Assembly (NCBI RefSeq): GCF_004328625.1
Contig: NZ_CP032229.1
Location: forward strand, 3,162,001-3,226,000
Source of the DNA: Streptomyces seoulensis
Lineage (GTDB): Bacteria > Actinomycetota > Actinomycetes > Streptomycetales > Streptomycetaceae
Direction: 5' to 3'
DNA length: 64,000 bases
Shown here in pieces: positions 8,131 through 16,296 of the stretch. The notes under the pieces were generated by a model. That model was not told the DNA's origin. It saw only the letters and a list, made by a program, of their open reading frames with translations, and ran no database searches. Within the stretch, counting starts at the first letter, position 1. Each line of letters starts with the position of its first letter. The position numbers and the translations under genes are program-made.

Positions 8131-8306
8131 GGGAATATGGCCGAATGCCGGACACGCCCGGGTGGCGCCGGGTAGTGTCGGAAACGGCCTTAGCGGGTCA
8201 CGACCGCCGTCGCATGAAGGGTCCAGGGGCAAACTGGACCTGCGGCGGCGGTCTCTTATCTATCGGCGGCGGTGCTGTGTGGGTGCCGCATTGTCGGTGG
8301 TGGGGG

Positions 8307-8939
8307 TCAGGCGAATTTCCAGTTCATGCGGGGCCGGTAGTAGACGTGTCGGTCGTCTTCGCGTGTGATGCGTTCCAGGGCGCCGGAAATCGACAGGGCC
8401 TGCAAGGAGTTGCGCAGGCTCTTGCGTGCCTGGGGGGCCTGGGGAATGCAGAGGGCCCGGGCCAGATCCTCGCTGCCCCACGGCGGGTCGGGGCGTTGGG
8501 CGATGACGTTCAGGATCTCCTGCTGCTTCTTGCTGCGGATGATGATCTCAGCAGAGGGATGTCCCGCGTCCGTCGCCGGCGGGACTGTGCATTCTTCGGG
8601 TTCAGCGGCTGCAGGGGATGTCGTCCTAGTGGTCTGCGGGTCCGGGACGACGCGCAGGGCCACCGGAGGGGCGGGCGGCGATGAGCTGAAGATGCCGTGC
8701 TCCCGGGCATGTTCGTTCATGGCCTGCAGGCGCGACTGCATCCCCACCAGACTCAGCGCTTCCTCGCGGTACGCGATCAGCAGCTCATACCTCTCGGTCT
8801 CCTCGCGTGCAGCCGCGTTGTGTTTTTCGATGGCAGCCTTGGACTTCTCGATCAGGGCGTTGTACTGACGGACCGCATACTCTGCTTCGTCGTCCCCGGA
8901 CTCGGCCGGGGGACTCGAAAAAGTCTCCTGGTACGTCAT
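8307..8939 (-). CDS. Coiled-coil / winged-helix protein of unknown role, downstream of TnsB-TnsC fusion
   Basis: 210-aa protein. The N-terminal half is highly charged and helical (AVRQYNALIEKSKAAIEKHNAAAREETERYELL), a likely coiled coil. A Pro/Ala-rich linker leads to a C-terminal winged-helix-like domain (KKQQEILNVIAQRPDPPWGSEDLARALCIPQAPQARKSLRNSLQAL...ITREDDRHVYYRPRM). ATG 8939 is used; a GTG at 8948 is an alternative. It lies 184 bp downstream of the transposition gene on the same strand, where Tn7-like elements carry a target selector, but it does not resemble TniQ/TnsD. Its function is unknown. Confidence 0.6.
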   Translation of the reverse strand: MTYQETFSSPPAESGDDEAEYAVRQYNALIEKSKAAIEKHNAAAREETERYELLIAYREEALSLVGMQSRLQAMNEHAREHGIFSSSPPAPPVALRVVPDPQTTRTTSPAAAEPEECTVPPATDAGHPSAEIIIRSKKQQEILNVIAQRPDPPWGSEDLARALCIPQAPQARKSLRNSLQALSISGALERITREDDRHVYYRPRMNWKFA

Positions 8940-9123
8940 GCGCACCACGGTAGAGGGCAGCCAGGATGGCTGTCTGGCTTTTGAGTGGCCAGGTGGCTGG
9001 CTTATGGACTGGGGGCCTTTTATCGCGGACTTTTCTCGGCCGCGCGTTCGCTATTCGCTTTTATGTGTGGCCGGATTGGGTATTTCTGAGCTGCCACCCG
9101 GTCTCGTATCTGGTCTCTGCTCC

Positions 9124-11772
9124 TCAGGCAGTCCAGATCGGCTGACCGCACTCGGCTTCACCCGACTGGCCGGGGAGGGGCAGCTCGGACAGCAGCGAAG
9201 CGGTCAGTTGTTCAGTGCCCTCGCGAATGGCACGGACGGCTGCGGTGCGCAGCAGGAACGCCAGCCGGCCCACATTGCCACCGGTGCGCTCGTGCAGGAA
9301 GCCGGCTTGAGCGGTGAGGGTGCCTGGTTCGTGCGCATGCAGGCGCAGTGCCGCCTCGGTCTCACTGATCATCCGGACCCAGTCCTCGTCCGGTGGCAGG
9401 TCGGACAGGTGGACGGGTGCCAGTCGACGGTACGGGCTGCGTGTCACCTCGCCGGCGAGAGCGTCGGGGGCGCCGATGCCGGCGAAGGCGAAAGTCGCCG
9501 GGATGCGGTCGCACAAGTAGTCCAGGACTTCGACCACAGACGTGCCGGCTCCGCCAGGACTGCGCAGATGCTGGATCTCATCGACCAGGATCAGCCTGGT
9601 CCGGGCGGTCTCCATGGCCTTGCTCACCTGAACCACCAGATCGGCGGTCGTCAGTGAGCCACGCAGGGGGAGGCCAAGGCGGCGGCCCAGTTCGGCCAGC
9701 AGTAGACGCGGTGAGGTGGCCGGAGCCAGCCGGGTGTAGACCACTGGGACGGTTTCCTCGTCCGGCTCCTGGGCGGTGCAGCGGCGGGCCGATTCCCACA
9801 GCGCGGTCGTCTTCCCCGTGCCGGCCTGGCCGGTCAGCAGAACCCCATAACGGGCGCCTGACGTATGTCTGTTGATGGTCCGTGCGTCCTCGATCTGCCG
9901 CGCGGCGGCCGTAACTCCAGGCGCGCGCAGGGGAAGTCGGGCGTGGTAGGTCAGGCGGACCTCCTCCGGAAGTGCGCGTGTGGGATCTGCCAGGGTGGGG
10001 AGCTGGGAGACGGAGTTCATCCAGTTTTTGAAGCGCCTCCAATCGTGCAACGACGGTCTGTCCGCGGGGGCATGGGTGGGAGCTGGCTGGTTGCCGACGG
10101 ACGGCTCCGGGCCGGCCTGATCGGCGTCGGCGTAGCGGGAGGTGTGGTCAAGTGGCCTGTTTCCCAAGGTGAGGTGGAGGGAAGGCGGCTCGGCAGGAGG
10201 CATGACACGAGCCGTGATCCACTCGGCGTCCCCGGACCGCAGCCACACGTTTCTGAGGTCGTAGGGGTCCCACCGCACTTCCAACGGGCGGCGGCCTGTG
10301 CTGGGCGGCGTAGTCTGCCGCAGCCGCTTCAGGTCGGGGGCGTCATAGAGGCGCCCGCCGAGCCGTATCCCCGAGGACCCGACCACACGCTGGGCCGTCT
10401 TCAGGAACGGCGTGAGGTATTGCGGGGGGATGGGAACTGGTGTCCAGCCCGCCGTGGCGGTCAGCGTCTCATGGCGGGTCCGGGGAGTGTGCGCTCCGCC
10501 TATGGGGGCGGTCGATACTGGCATGTCCGGCCAGACGCGGGCCACCCACACCTCCAGCAGATCCTGCACCATCTCTGGTGGCCACCCCGCCTCGCGGGCC
10601 GACTGCCCGGCAGCGGAGAGCAGATGCTCGCTGAACAGCGACGTGAAGCGCTGTAGCGTGCGCTCCACGCCCACGCGGTCCACCGGGCGCAGGTGCCGCG
10701 CGGACCGGACGTGGATCCCCAGATTGGCGCAGGCTTCACGCAGCGCCCGCAGGCCGGGCGCGTTCACGTCGTCGATCACGAGGGCGGCCGGGCGGACCAC
10801 GAGCGGGGGTGCATGCCGCCGGTTCGGGGGCCGTGCGTTGCCGGACAGCAGGGCGCCCCAGTCCGCCCACAACTCCGTCGGCGCGCACATCCGGGCCAGC
10901 AGCGTCGCGTGCAGCGACGGTCGGGGCCCGGCGTGGACCACGGCGGTCAGGACGAGTCTGGTCGCCTCGTCGAGTGCGACCAGCAGCCGTAGGCGACGGC
11001 CCGGGCCTTCCTGCCCGAAGGGCAGGGGAAGCTCGACCGTCTCCAGGTGAACACGCTCCCCTACCGCCACCACGCTCCCCGTCCTTTCCTTCCCCGTGTG
11101 GACTAGAAGCTGGGCGGCGAGGCGCCGGACGACGGCCCGGGACGGCCGGGGCAACTCGCCCGCCGCGATGGGCACAGCCAGACGTGCCAGCACCCGCTCG
11201 TGCAACTGCCCGGCGGGCAGGGGCCGGTCCGGCGGTTGTGCAGCGACAACTTCCTGCACCACGGCTTGTACTCGGGGGTGCAACCCAGGTCCGTCCGTTG
11301 CTGCGTGCCGTCCGGCTCGTCCGTCGGTGAGACCAGCCAGACCGCGCTGCTGATACCGCTGCCGTTTGCGCCGCACCGTCCGCGCCGCCGCCCCGCCTAC
11401 GCCCAGCACGGCCAGCTCCCTGGCCTTGGCATCCTCTCGCTCAGCCAGCGTGTGGCGGGTGGGGTCGTAGCCAGGGCGCGGCTTGGTACCGGGCGGCGCG
11501 CCGTACGGCACGCCGGTCAGCACCTCAGTGACATGCTGCCGCCACCATAGGGCCCGCTCCGGCACCGACGGATCCGGTGAAGGCGTGCCGCCGCCCCCCA
11601 GGAACGCGAAATCCTCTGCCGCCAGCAGTGCGACCACATCGATGTGGTCAGTGGCGCCCAGGACGTCCCGCAGCGCCACGCGTCCGCCGCACACCCCGGT
11701 CACCGTGCACACCTGCCCGTCGAACCGAACCCGGTCACCTGTGCCGAGCCGGTCGGGCCACGACGCGCCCAT
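9124..11772 (-). CDS. Single-chain fusion of TnsB/TniA-type integrase and TnsC/TniB-type AAA+ ATPase
   Basis: 882-aa protein. Order: small N-terminal domain (RLGTGDRVRFDGQVCTVTG); HTH (LGVGGAAARTVRRKRQRYQQRG, about 123-145); RNase H-fold integrase (about 235-400); Mu-type C-terminal beta region (YDAPDLKRL, WDPYDLRNVWLR); then an AAA+ module with Walker A GQAGTGKTT (about 648-656), Walker B LILVDEIQHL (about 727) and a sensor region (FAFAGIGAPDAL). Catalytic candidates are E244 (VHLETVEL, where Mu/TnsB enzymes have Asp), D334/D335 (LVIDDVN) and E370 (VGVERTLQRF), giving a D-35-E spacing. These activities are normally on two proteins. ATG 11772 follows GAGGGAG; an in-frame ATG at 11793 is possible. 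Confidence 0.8.
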   Translation of the reverse strand: MGASWPDRLGTGDRVRFDGQVCTVTGVCGGRVALRDVLGATDHIDVVALLAAEDFAFLGGGGTPSPDPSVPERALWWRQHVTEVLTGVPYGAPPGTKPRPGYDPTRHTLAEREDAKARELAVLGVGGAAARTVRRKRQRYQQRGLAGLTDGRAGRHAATDGPGLHPRVQAVVQEVVAAQPPDRPLPAGQLHERVLARLAVPIAAGELPRPSRAVVRRLAAQLLVHTGKERTGSVVAVGERVHLETVELPLPFGQEGPGRRLRLLVALDEATRLVLTAVVHAGPRPSLHATLLARMCAPTELWADWGALLSGNARPPNRRHAPPLVVRPAALVIDDVNAPGLRALREACANLGIHVRSARHLRPVDRVGVERTLQRFTSLFSEHLLSAAGQSAREAGWPPEMVQDLLEVWVARVWPDMPVSTAPIGGAHTPRTRHETLTATAGWTPVPIPPQYLTPFLKTAQRVVGSSGIRLGGRLYDAPDLKRLRQTTPPSTGRRPLEVRWDPYDLRNVWLRSGDAEWITARVMPPAEPPSLHLTLGNRPLDHTSRYADADQAGPEPSVGNQPAPTHAPADRPSLHDWRRFKNWMNSVSQLPTLADPTRALPEEVRLTYHARLPLRAPGVTAAARQIEDARTINRHTSGARYGVLLTGQAGTGKTTALWESARRCTAQEPDEETVPVVYTRLAPATSPRLLLAELGRRLGLPLRGSLTTADLVVQVSKAMETARTRLILVDEIQHLRSPGGAGTSVVEVLDYLCDRIPATFAFAGIGAPDALAGEVTRSPYRRLAPVHLSDLPPDEDWVRMISETEAALRLHAHEPGTLTAQAGFLHERTGGNVGRLAFLLRTAAVRAIREGTEQLTASLLSELPLPGQSGEAECGQPIWTA

Positions 11773-11889
11773 CCGCGCTCCCTCGGTCCGCATTTCGGGG
11801 CCGGGCCGAGCCGCACCGAGATGCGCCCGCGCGCGTTCACACCGCGCGCCAGAACACCTCGGCGCCGCTGGCACCGGCCTGCCTCCCGA

Positions 11890-11946
11890 CTAGTGGACTG
11901 GATGCACACCGGCCCTGCACCGGCCTTGTGGCATCCAGTCCACTAG
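11890..11946. repeat. Perfect 16-bp inverted repeat in divergent promoter region
   Basis: CTAGTGGACTGGATGC and its exact complement GCATCCAGTCCACTAG are separated by 25 bp. The repeat lies between the TnsB-TnsC fusion gene (minus) and the Nudix-like gene (plus). It could be an operator for dimer pairs or transposase-binding end sequence. TGGATGC occurs once more just before the motif at 12000. Confidence 0.6.
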
Positions 11947-11999
11947 ACGCCGATAACGGTCTCATCCTGCCCCGTACCACTCGAATGGAACGCCCTGGA

Positions 12000-12015
12000 T
12001 GCTATTCTAATAACG
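12000..12015. promoter_or_regulatory. Second TGCTATTCYAATARC motif, upstream of the Nudix-like gene
   Basis: TGCTATTCTAATAACG matches the palindrome at 7693-7708 at 13 of the first 14 positions, though its right arm is imperfect. It ends 10 bp upstream of the nearest start codon, so a bound regulator would block transcription or translation start. Confidence 0.4.
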
Positions 12016-12034
12016 GATCGGGAAGGTGATCCAT

Positions 12035-12487
12035 GTGACCTTCTCCCCCTCAACCCCCACCGCTGTCGTCCGGCCAGTCGTCATCGACCCGGCTGCTCGC
12101 TGCTTCCTGTTGGTGCCCGCCGAACACCAGGGCACCGAATGCTGGTCAGTGCCAGCCGTACCCGTGAGGGTCGGCGAGTCCTACCGTCGGACCGCGGTGC
12201 GTTACCTGCGACGGCAGGCTGGTCTGCCGCCCGTACGGATCACACCCGTTGTCGGGGTCCTGCCAGCCATCGACGATCGCAGACAGACGGAATACGTGGT
12301 CCTGGCGAGACCGGTCGCCGAGGCCTGGCCGCCAGACGTGCGTGCTCTGCTGGGGGACGGAGCCCGCTGGTGGAGCACTGCCCAACTGCGGGACGCGGGT
12401 GTGCGGGTGGAGCCCGACTCGTTGCCGCTGCTCATGGACGGCTACTGGGAGGGATGGCTGCCCGACGGGGTGATCGCCCTTGAGTGA
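12035..12487 (+). CDS. Nudix-fold protein with degenerate Nudix box
   Basis: About 150 aa with a Nudix-like fold: strand TAVVRPVVIDPAARCFLLVPAE, then VRVGESYRRTAVRYLRRQAGL at the Nudix-box position, then EYVVLARPVAEAW and WWSTAQLRDAGV. The canonical box GX5EX7REUXEEXGU needs the REUXEE glutamates; here the segment reads RYLRRQ, so hydrolase activity is doubtful and a ligand-sensing role is more likely. GTG 12035 is preferred because GGGAAGG lies about 8 nt upstream; GTG 12026 is in the same frame. Nudix-like genes are often carried by actinobacterial integrative elements. Divergent from the transposition gene. Confidence 0.6.
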   Translation: MTFSPSTPTAVVRPVVIDPAARCFLLVPAEHQGTECWSVPAVPVRVGESYRRTAVRYLRRQAGLPPVRITPVVGVLPAIDDRRQTEYVVLARPVAEAWPPDVRALLGDGARWWSTAQLRDAGVRVEPDSLPLLMDGYWEGWLPDGVIALE

Positions 12488-12739
12488 GTTGGAAGGCAGG
12501 AGGAGTGAGGTGTCTCCCGTTGAGATCAGACTGACGCTGGTGGTCGGCGCGGTCGAGCTGAGGGCGGCGCGCCGACCAAGCCGTCTGCCTCCGCCGGCGT
12601 TCGGTGGCGGTAAGCATCTCGTGTTCCTCGTTTCGGCAGAGGATGAGCGCACCAGCGTATGGAAGATCTGGAAGCGGTCGGGCGACGCACTGGCCGCCGA
12701 TGTTCTGTGAGAGTTATCGCGGTCGTTTAGTGCTTCAGG
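12488..12739. other. Non-coding stretch between Nudix-like gene and IS remnant
   Basis: I see no convincing gene, hairpin or promoter here. The only open frame, at 12480-12710, has no ribosome site and no recognisable motif. Confidence 0.4.
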
Positions 12740-12745
12740 AAGACC

Positions 12746-12970
12746 ATGACGGAGGTTGTCCGGGAGCTGGATGTCAGTTCGGAGGGTCTGCGTAACTGGG
12801 GCCGGTGTGAGAAGACTGATCAGGGCGAAGGAGCCGACGACGAGCTTGCGAGTGTCGAGCGGGAGAACCTCCGGCAGTTGCGCAAGCGGAATAGTGAAAG
12901 GCAGCAGGCGGACAGCGACGGCCACCTCGCGAGTGGTTGGAGGTTGCAACCGCGCCGCCGTCCACATTGA
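12746..12970 (+). pseudogene. Remnant of an IS3-family transposase OrfA
   Basis: The reading frame starts inside the HTH of an IS3-type OrfA (VVRELDVSSEGLRNW, compare the usual VARELGVSxETLRNWV). It continues with LASVERENLRQLRKRNSERQQADSD, matching the Leu-zipper part (ERxELxRLRxENxxLR). The N-terminal part is missing, and no OrfB or terminal repeats follow, so this is a decayed fragment. Confidence 0.6.
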
Positions 12971-13182
12971 ACAGTGATCGCCCTCTGGCAGATCCGAAGG
13001 GGCGATGGCGCAGAGGTGACCTTGACCAAGCTCTACGAGACTGGTCCGCTTGGTCAGTTGGGATGTCTTTCTGGGGGTGCCCGCGTGTTCAAGTCGGCTC
13101 TGCATGCGCTGTTCCGGTTCGCTGGCCGCGGAACCGGACTCGTTGGACGCTGCTCGGCCGGCCTGGTGACGCACTCGTGAGG

Positions 13183-15957
13183 GTGAGGCGGGGCGCGATG
13201 ATCGCCGCCGTCGCCGGCGCGGGCGCGATCACCACCATGCTCGTTGGTCTGGTCACGAACGCCGTTTCCGCACAGTCACATTGGCCTTCATGGCTGGGGT
13301 GGTTGCAGGCACATCCCTGGCTGTCCTTCGTCATTCTGGGGGTGGTCACGGCAGGGCTGACGACGTTGCTCACCGCGTTGGGCGATCACCGAGAGCCGGT
13401 GCAGAGGCCCGAGCCGGCAGTGCGCCCGGACGTCGGTTCAGGTCCGCCAGGGGCCGCCCTGGTGCTGCGGTCCTTACCACGCGACACCGCGGCGTTCACT
13501 GATCGGTCAGCAGAGCTGGAGTCGCTGGTGCGCTCGGTACGTGCTGCGCAGGAGACCGGAGAGGCCCTGCTGGTCCACGTCATCGACGGGATGCCCGGAG
13601 TGGGGAAGACGACCTTCGCGGTGCACGCCGGGCACGTGCTCTCCGAGCGGTTCCCTGACGGGCAGCTCTTTGTCAACCTGAACGGGCACACGGCGGGGCG
13701 CAGCCCAGTACAGGCGGCCGAGGCTCTCGCGTCGCTCCTTGCGGCCGCCGGCGTACCGACGCAGCAGATCCCCGTTGGCGATGATGTCGGCGCGATCACG
13801 GAGGCGCGGGCTGCCATGTGGCGCAGCAGGCTCGCGGACAAGAAGGCGCTGCTCATCCTCGACAACGCAGCCAGCTATCGGCAGTTGGAGCCTTTGCTTC
13901 CCGGCGGGAGGGACTGCCTCGTGTTGGTGACCAGCCGCAAGCGGCTGGCGGCCCACGAGGAAGTGGTGCTGCCAGTCGAGGCACTGCCGTCCGATCACGC
14001 GGTGGACCTTTTCGTACGGCTCAGCGGGCGGACGGCGGACACGCTCGACCGGGATGCGGTCGAGGACCTGGTGCGACTGTGTGGATACCTCCCGCTGGGA
14101 GTGTCACTGCTCGCAGCGCGACTACGGCACCATCCCTCCTGGAGCGCCGGGGATCTGCATGAGCGGTTGATGGCGGCCCGGGACCGGCTGGGAGAACTGC
14201 GCGCCGGCGAGCGCGCGGTCGCCGCGACGTTCGAACTGTCCTATCGGGACCTCGCACCGGAACGCCAGCACTTCTTCCAGTGCCTCGGTTTCCACCCGGG
14301 CACGGAACTCGACGTGTACGTGGCGGCTGCGCTCGGATCGGTTTCGGCGGTGGTAGCCCGACAGCAATTGGAAGCGCTCTACGACGCCCATCTGATCGAC
14401 GAACACCCAGGGAGTCGTTACCGGCTTCACGATCTCCTACGCGACTACGCTCGCGGTCTCGCTGACGGAGGAGACAGCATGGCCCACGTACAGGCCGTTC
14501 AGCGTGTGTGCACCTACTACCTGGCCGCTCTGGCTGTCGCGAATGAGCACATCGTCCGCAGCGGTTCGACGGTTCCACCTTCAGCCGGCGACGCGGGGCA
14601 CGTTGAGACTCCGGTCATGGAGTCTCGTACGGCGGCACTGGGCTGGCTGGAGAACGAGCGGCCCAACATTCTGGCCTGCATCCGACAGGCCAACGGGTTC
14701 GCCCTGCATGACCTCGTGGTCCGTCTGGCTGAGTCGATGGCCCCCTTCCTACGGCAGGCCGGCCCCTGGGACCAGGCCGTCGGGCTTCACCGGACGGCTG
14801 CCGGGGCCGCCCGCCGCACTGGTGACCAGCGGGCGTTGGCCGGCGCACTGGCCGAGCTCGGCGTCGTACGGCGCTTCATGGCGTCCTACTCCGAAGCGAC
14901 AGAAGCCCTGAACGAGGCGGTGACGCATTACGACGCGGTCGGGGACCGGAGTGGCAAGGCGGACGCCCTGAATCAGCTGGGCATCGTCTGGTACCTGACC
15001 GCGGACAACGATGCCTCGGCCCGCGCCCAGACTGAGGCACTCGCCCTCTACCGCGAGCTCGGGGACCGGCTCGGTCAGGCCAACGCGCTGGCCGACCTCG
15101 GTATGGTGCGGCGCCAGACCAGCAGGTTCGATGAGGCCGTCGAGGCCCAGTCCGAAGCGCTGTCGATCTACCGCGACCTCAGCGACCGGTACGGAGAGGC
15201 CAACTCCCTGCGGGACCTGGGCATCGTCCACTCCCTCATGGGCGAGTACGGCTTGGCCGCCCAGCGGCAGCGTGAAGCGTTCGACATCTACAAGGCACTG
15301 GACGACCGGGTCCACCAGGCCTACGCCCTGAACGAGATGGGTGTGGTGCAGAGGCTCATCGGTGATCTCGATGGTGCTCGCGGCGCTCATGTTCAGGCCT
15401 TGGAGTACTTCACCGAGCTCGGTGAACGCTTCGGCCGCGCGAACAGCATCCGCCACCTTGGGGTGCTGGACCGCCTGTCCGGCGACATGCCGACGGCGAT
15501 CCGTCTTCTCGAGGAGGCTCTGGAGGCGTATCGCGACCTGGGCAGCCGTGGGGGCGAAGCCGCTGCGTTGAGCGAACTGGGGGTCGCCCGCGGGATCGTC
15601 GGTGAGCAGGACGGTGCTGCTGAGGCGTTCCGGCAGAGCCTGGAGATCCTGCGCGATCTCGGAGACCGCTGCGGCGAGACGGAACTGCTCAACCACTGGG
15701 GAGCGCTCCTGCGCACGTTCGGTGACCCGACTGCCGGGCGCTGGCGCTTCGAACAGGCGCTGGTTCTTGCCCAGGACATCCGCTGCCCGTTGGAGGAGGC
15801 ACGGGCACTGGAAGGGATCGGCCGCTGCGACCGGGTGATCGACGGGCCCGACCGGGCCGAGGGGACGCTACGTGAAGCGCTCACCGTGTACCGGCAGCTG
15901 GGCGTGAGCGCATCGGCCGACGACGTCGAGCGGCTCTTGGTCTCGCAGACGGGATGA
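13183..15957 (+). CDS. Membrane-anchored NB-ARC/TPR STAND protein (FxsT-like)
   Basis: About 924 aa. Two N-terminal hydrophobic segments (MIAAVAGAGAITTMLVGLV and WLSFVILGVVTAGLTTLL) precede an NB-ARC ATPase with entry motif FTDRSAELESLV, Walker A GMPGVGKTT (about 136-144) and Walker B KKALLILDNA. A winged-helix segment and roughly eight TPR repeats follow (YREL/YRDLGDR...A..LGVV pattern, residues about 590-900). STAND proteins of this layout often accompany FxSxx-type radical SAM peptide clusters, and the next two genes fit that. GTG 13183 (RRGAM) follows family starts; ATG 13198 and GTG 13177 are alternatives. About 135 bp separate it from the peptide gene. Confidence 0.75.
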   Translation: MRRGAMIAAVAGAGAITTMLVGLVTNAVSAQSHWPSWLGWLQAHPWLSFVILGVVTAGLTTLLTALGDHREPVQRPEPAVRPDVGSGPPGAALVLRSLPRDTAAFTDRSAELESLVRSVRAAQETGEALLVHVIDGMPGVGKTTFAVHAGHVLSERFPDGQLFVNLNGHTAGRSPVQAAEALASLLAAAGVPTQQIPVGDDVGAITEARAAMWRSRLADKKALLILDNAASYRQLEPLLPGGRDCLVLVTSRKRLAAHEEVVLPVEALPSDHAVDLFVRLSGRTADTLDRDAVEDLVRLCGYLPLGVSLLAARLRHHPSWSAGDLHERLMAARDRLGELRAGERAVAATFELSYRDLAPERQHFFQCLGFHPGTELDVYVAAALGSVSAVVARQQLEALYDAHLIDEHPGSRYRLHDLLRDYARGLADGGDSMAHVQAVQRVCTYYLAALAVANEHIVRSGSTVPPSAGDAGHVETPVMESRTAALGWLENERPNILACIRQANGFALHDLVVRLAESMAPFLRQAGPWDQAVGLHRTAAGAARRTGDQRALAGALAELGVVRRFMASYSEATEALNEAVTHYDAVGDRSGKADALNQLGIVWYLTADNDASARAQTEALALYRELGDRLGQANALADLGMVRRQTSRFDEAVEAQSEALSIYRDLSDRYGEANSLRDLGIVHSLMGEYGLAAQRQREAFDIYKALDDRVHQAYALNEMGVVQRLIGDLDGARGAHVQALEYFTELGERFGRANSIRHLGVLDRLSGDMPTAIRLLEEALEAYRDLGSRGGEAAALSELGVARGIVGEQDGAAEAFRQSLEILRDLGDRCGETELLNHWGALLRTFGDPTAGRWRFEQALVLAQDIRCPLEEARALEGIGRCDRVIDGPDRAEGTLREALTVYRQLGVSASADDVERLLVSQTG

Positions 15958-16091
15958 ACCTGAACGAAATACGTGACGAGTTTCCGTATGTCGCGGTGAG
16001 TGGCAGCACTGCTACGTTGCGAGCTGATCTGTTGCTTCAACCACCATCGCCGCGTTCCAGTCTCTCGGCACGCCATCACGAGGAGCGTTGA

Positions 16092-16283
16092 ATGCCGTCC
16101 AGCATGACTGTTCCCTGCCCATCGCCTTCCGGTCCGGACACCGCGGAGTCCGCGCCCGGCCTCGAAGTCCTGGACCGTGTAGCCGCCCGCGTGCAGCGCC
16201 GTCTGGCCGCTGAGCAGGCCGCCTCGAACAGCATCGGGGATGGCGCCCACGCAGCCTCGCTGATCTGGCCGTGGCCGCTGTAG
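16092..16283 (+). CDS. Candidate RiPP precursor peptide with WPWPL C-terminus
   Basis: 63 codons. An acidic, helix-prone leader (PGLEVLDRVAARVQRRLAAEQAA) is followed by a short variable stretch and the C-terminus AASLIWPWPL. GAGGAG lies about 8 nt before ATG 16092, and the stop is 13 nt before the radical SAM start, which strongly suggests translation as a small peptide. FxsA precursors end in FxSxx; this one does not, but W-P-W matches the aromatic-x-x pattern that related SPASM enzymes turn into three-residue cyclophanes. The core assignment is inference. An in-frame ATG at 16104 is a possible alternative start. Confidence 0.6.
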   Translation: MPSSMTVPCPSPSGPDTAESAPGLEVLDRVAARVQRRLAAEQAASNSIGDGAHAASLIWPWPL

Positions 16284-16296
16284 TCACGGCTGCTTG

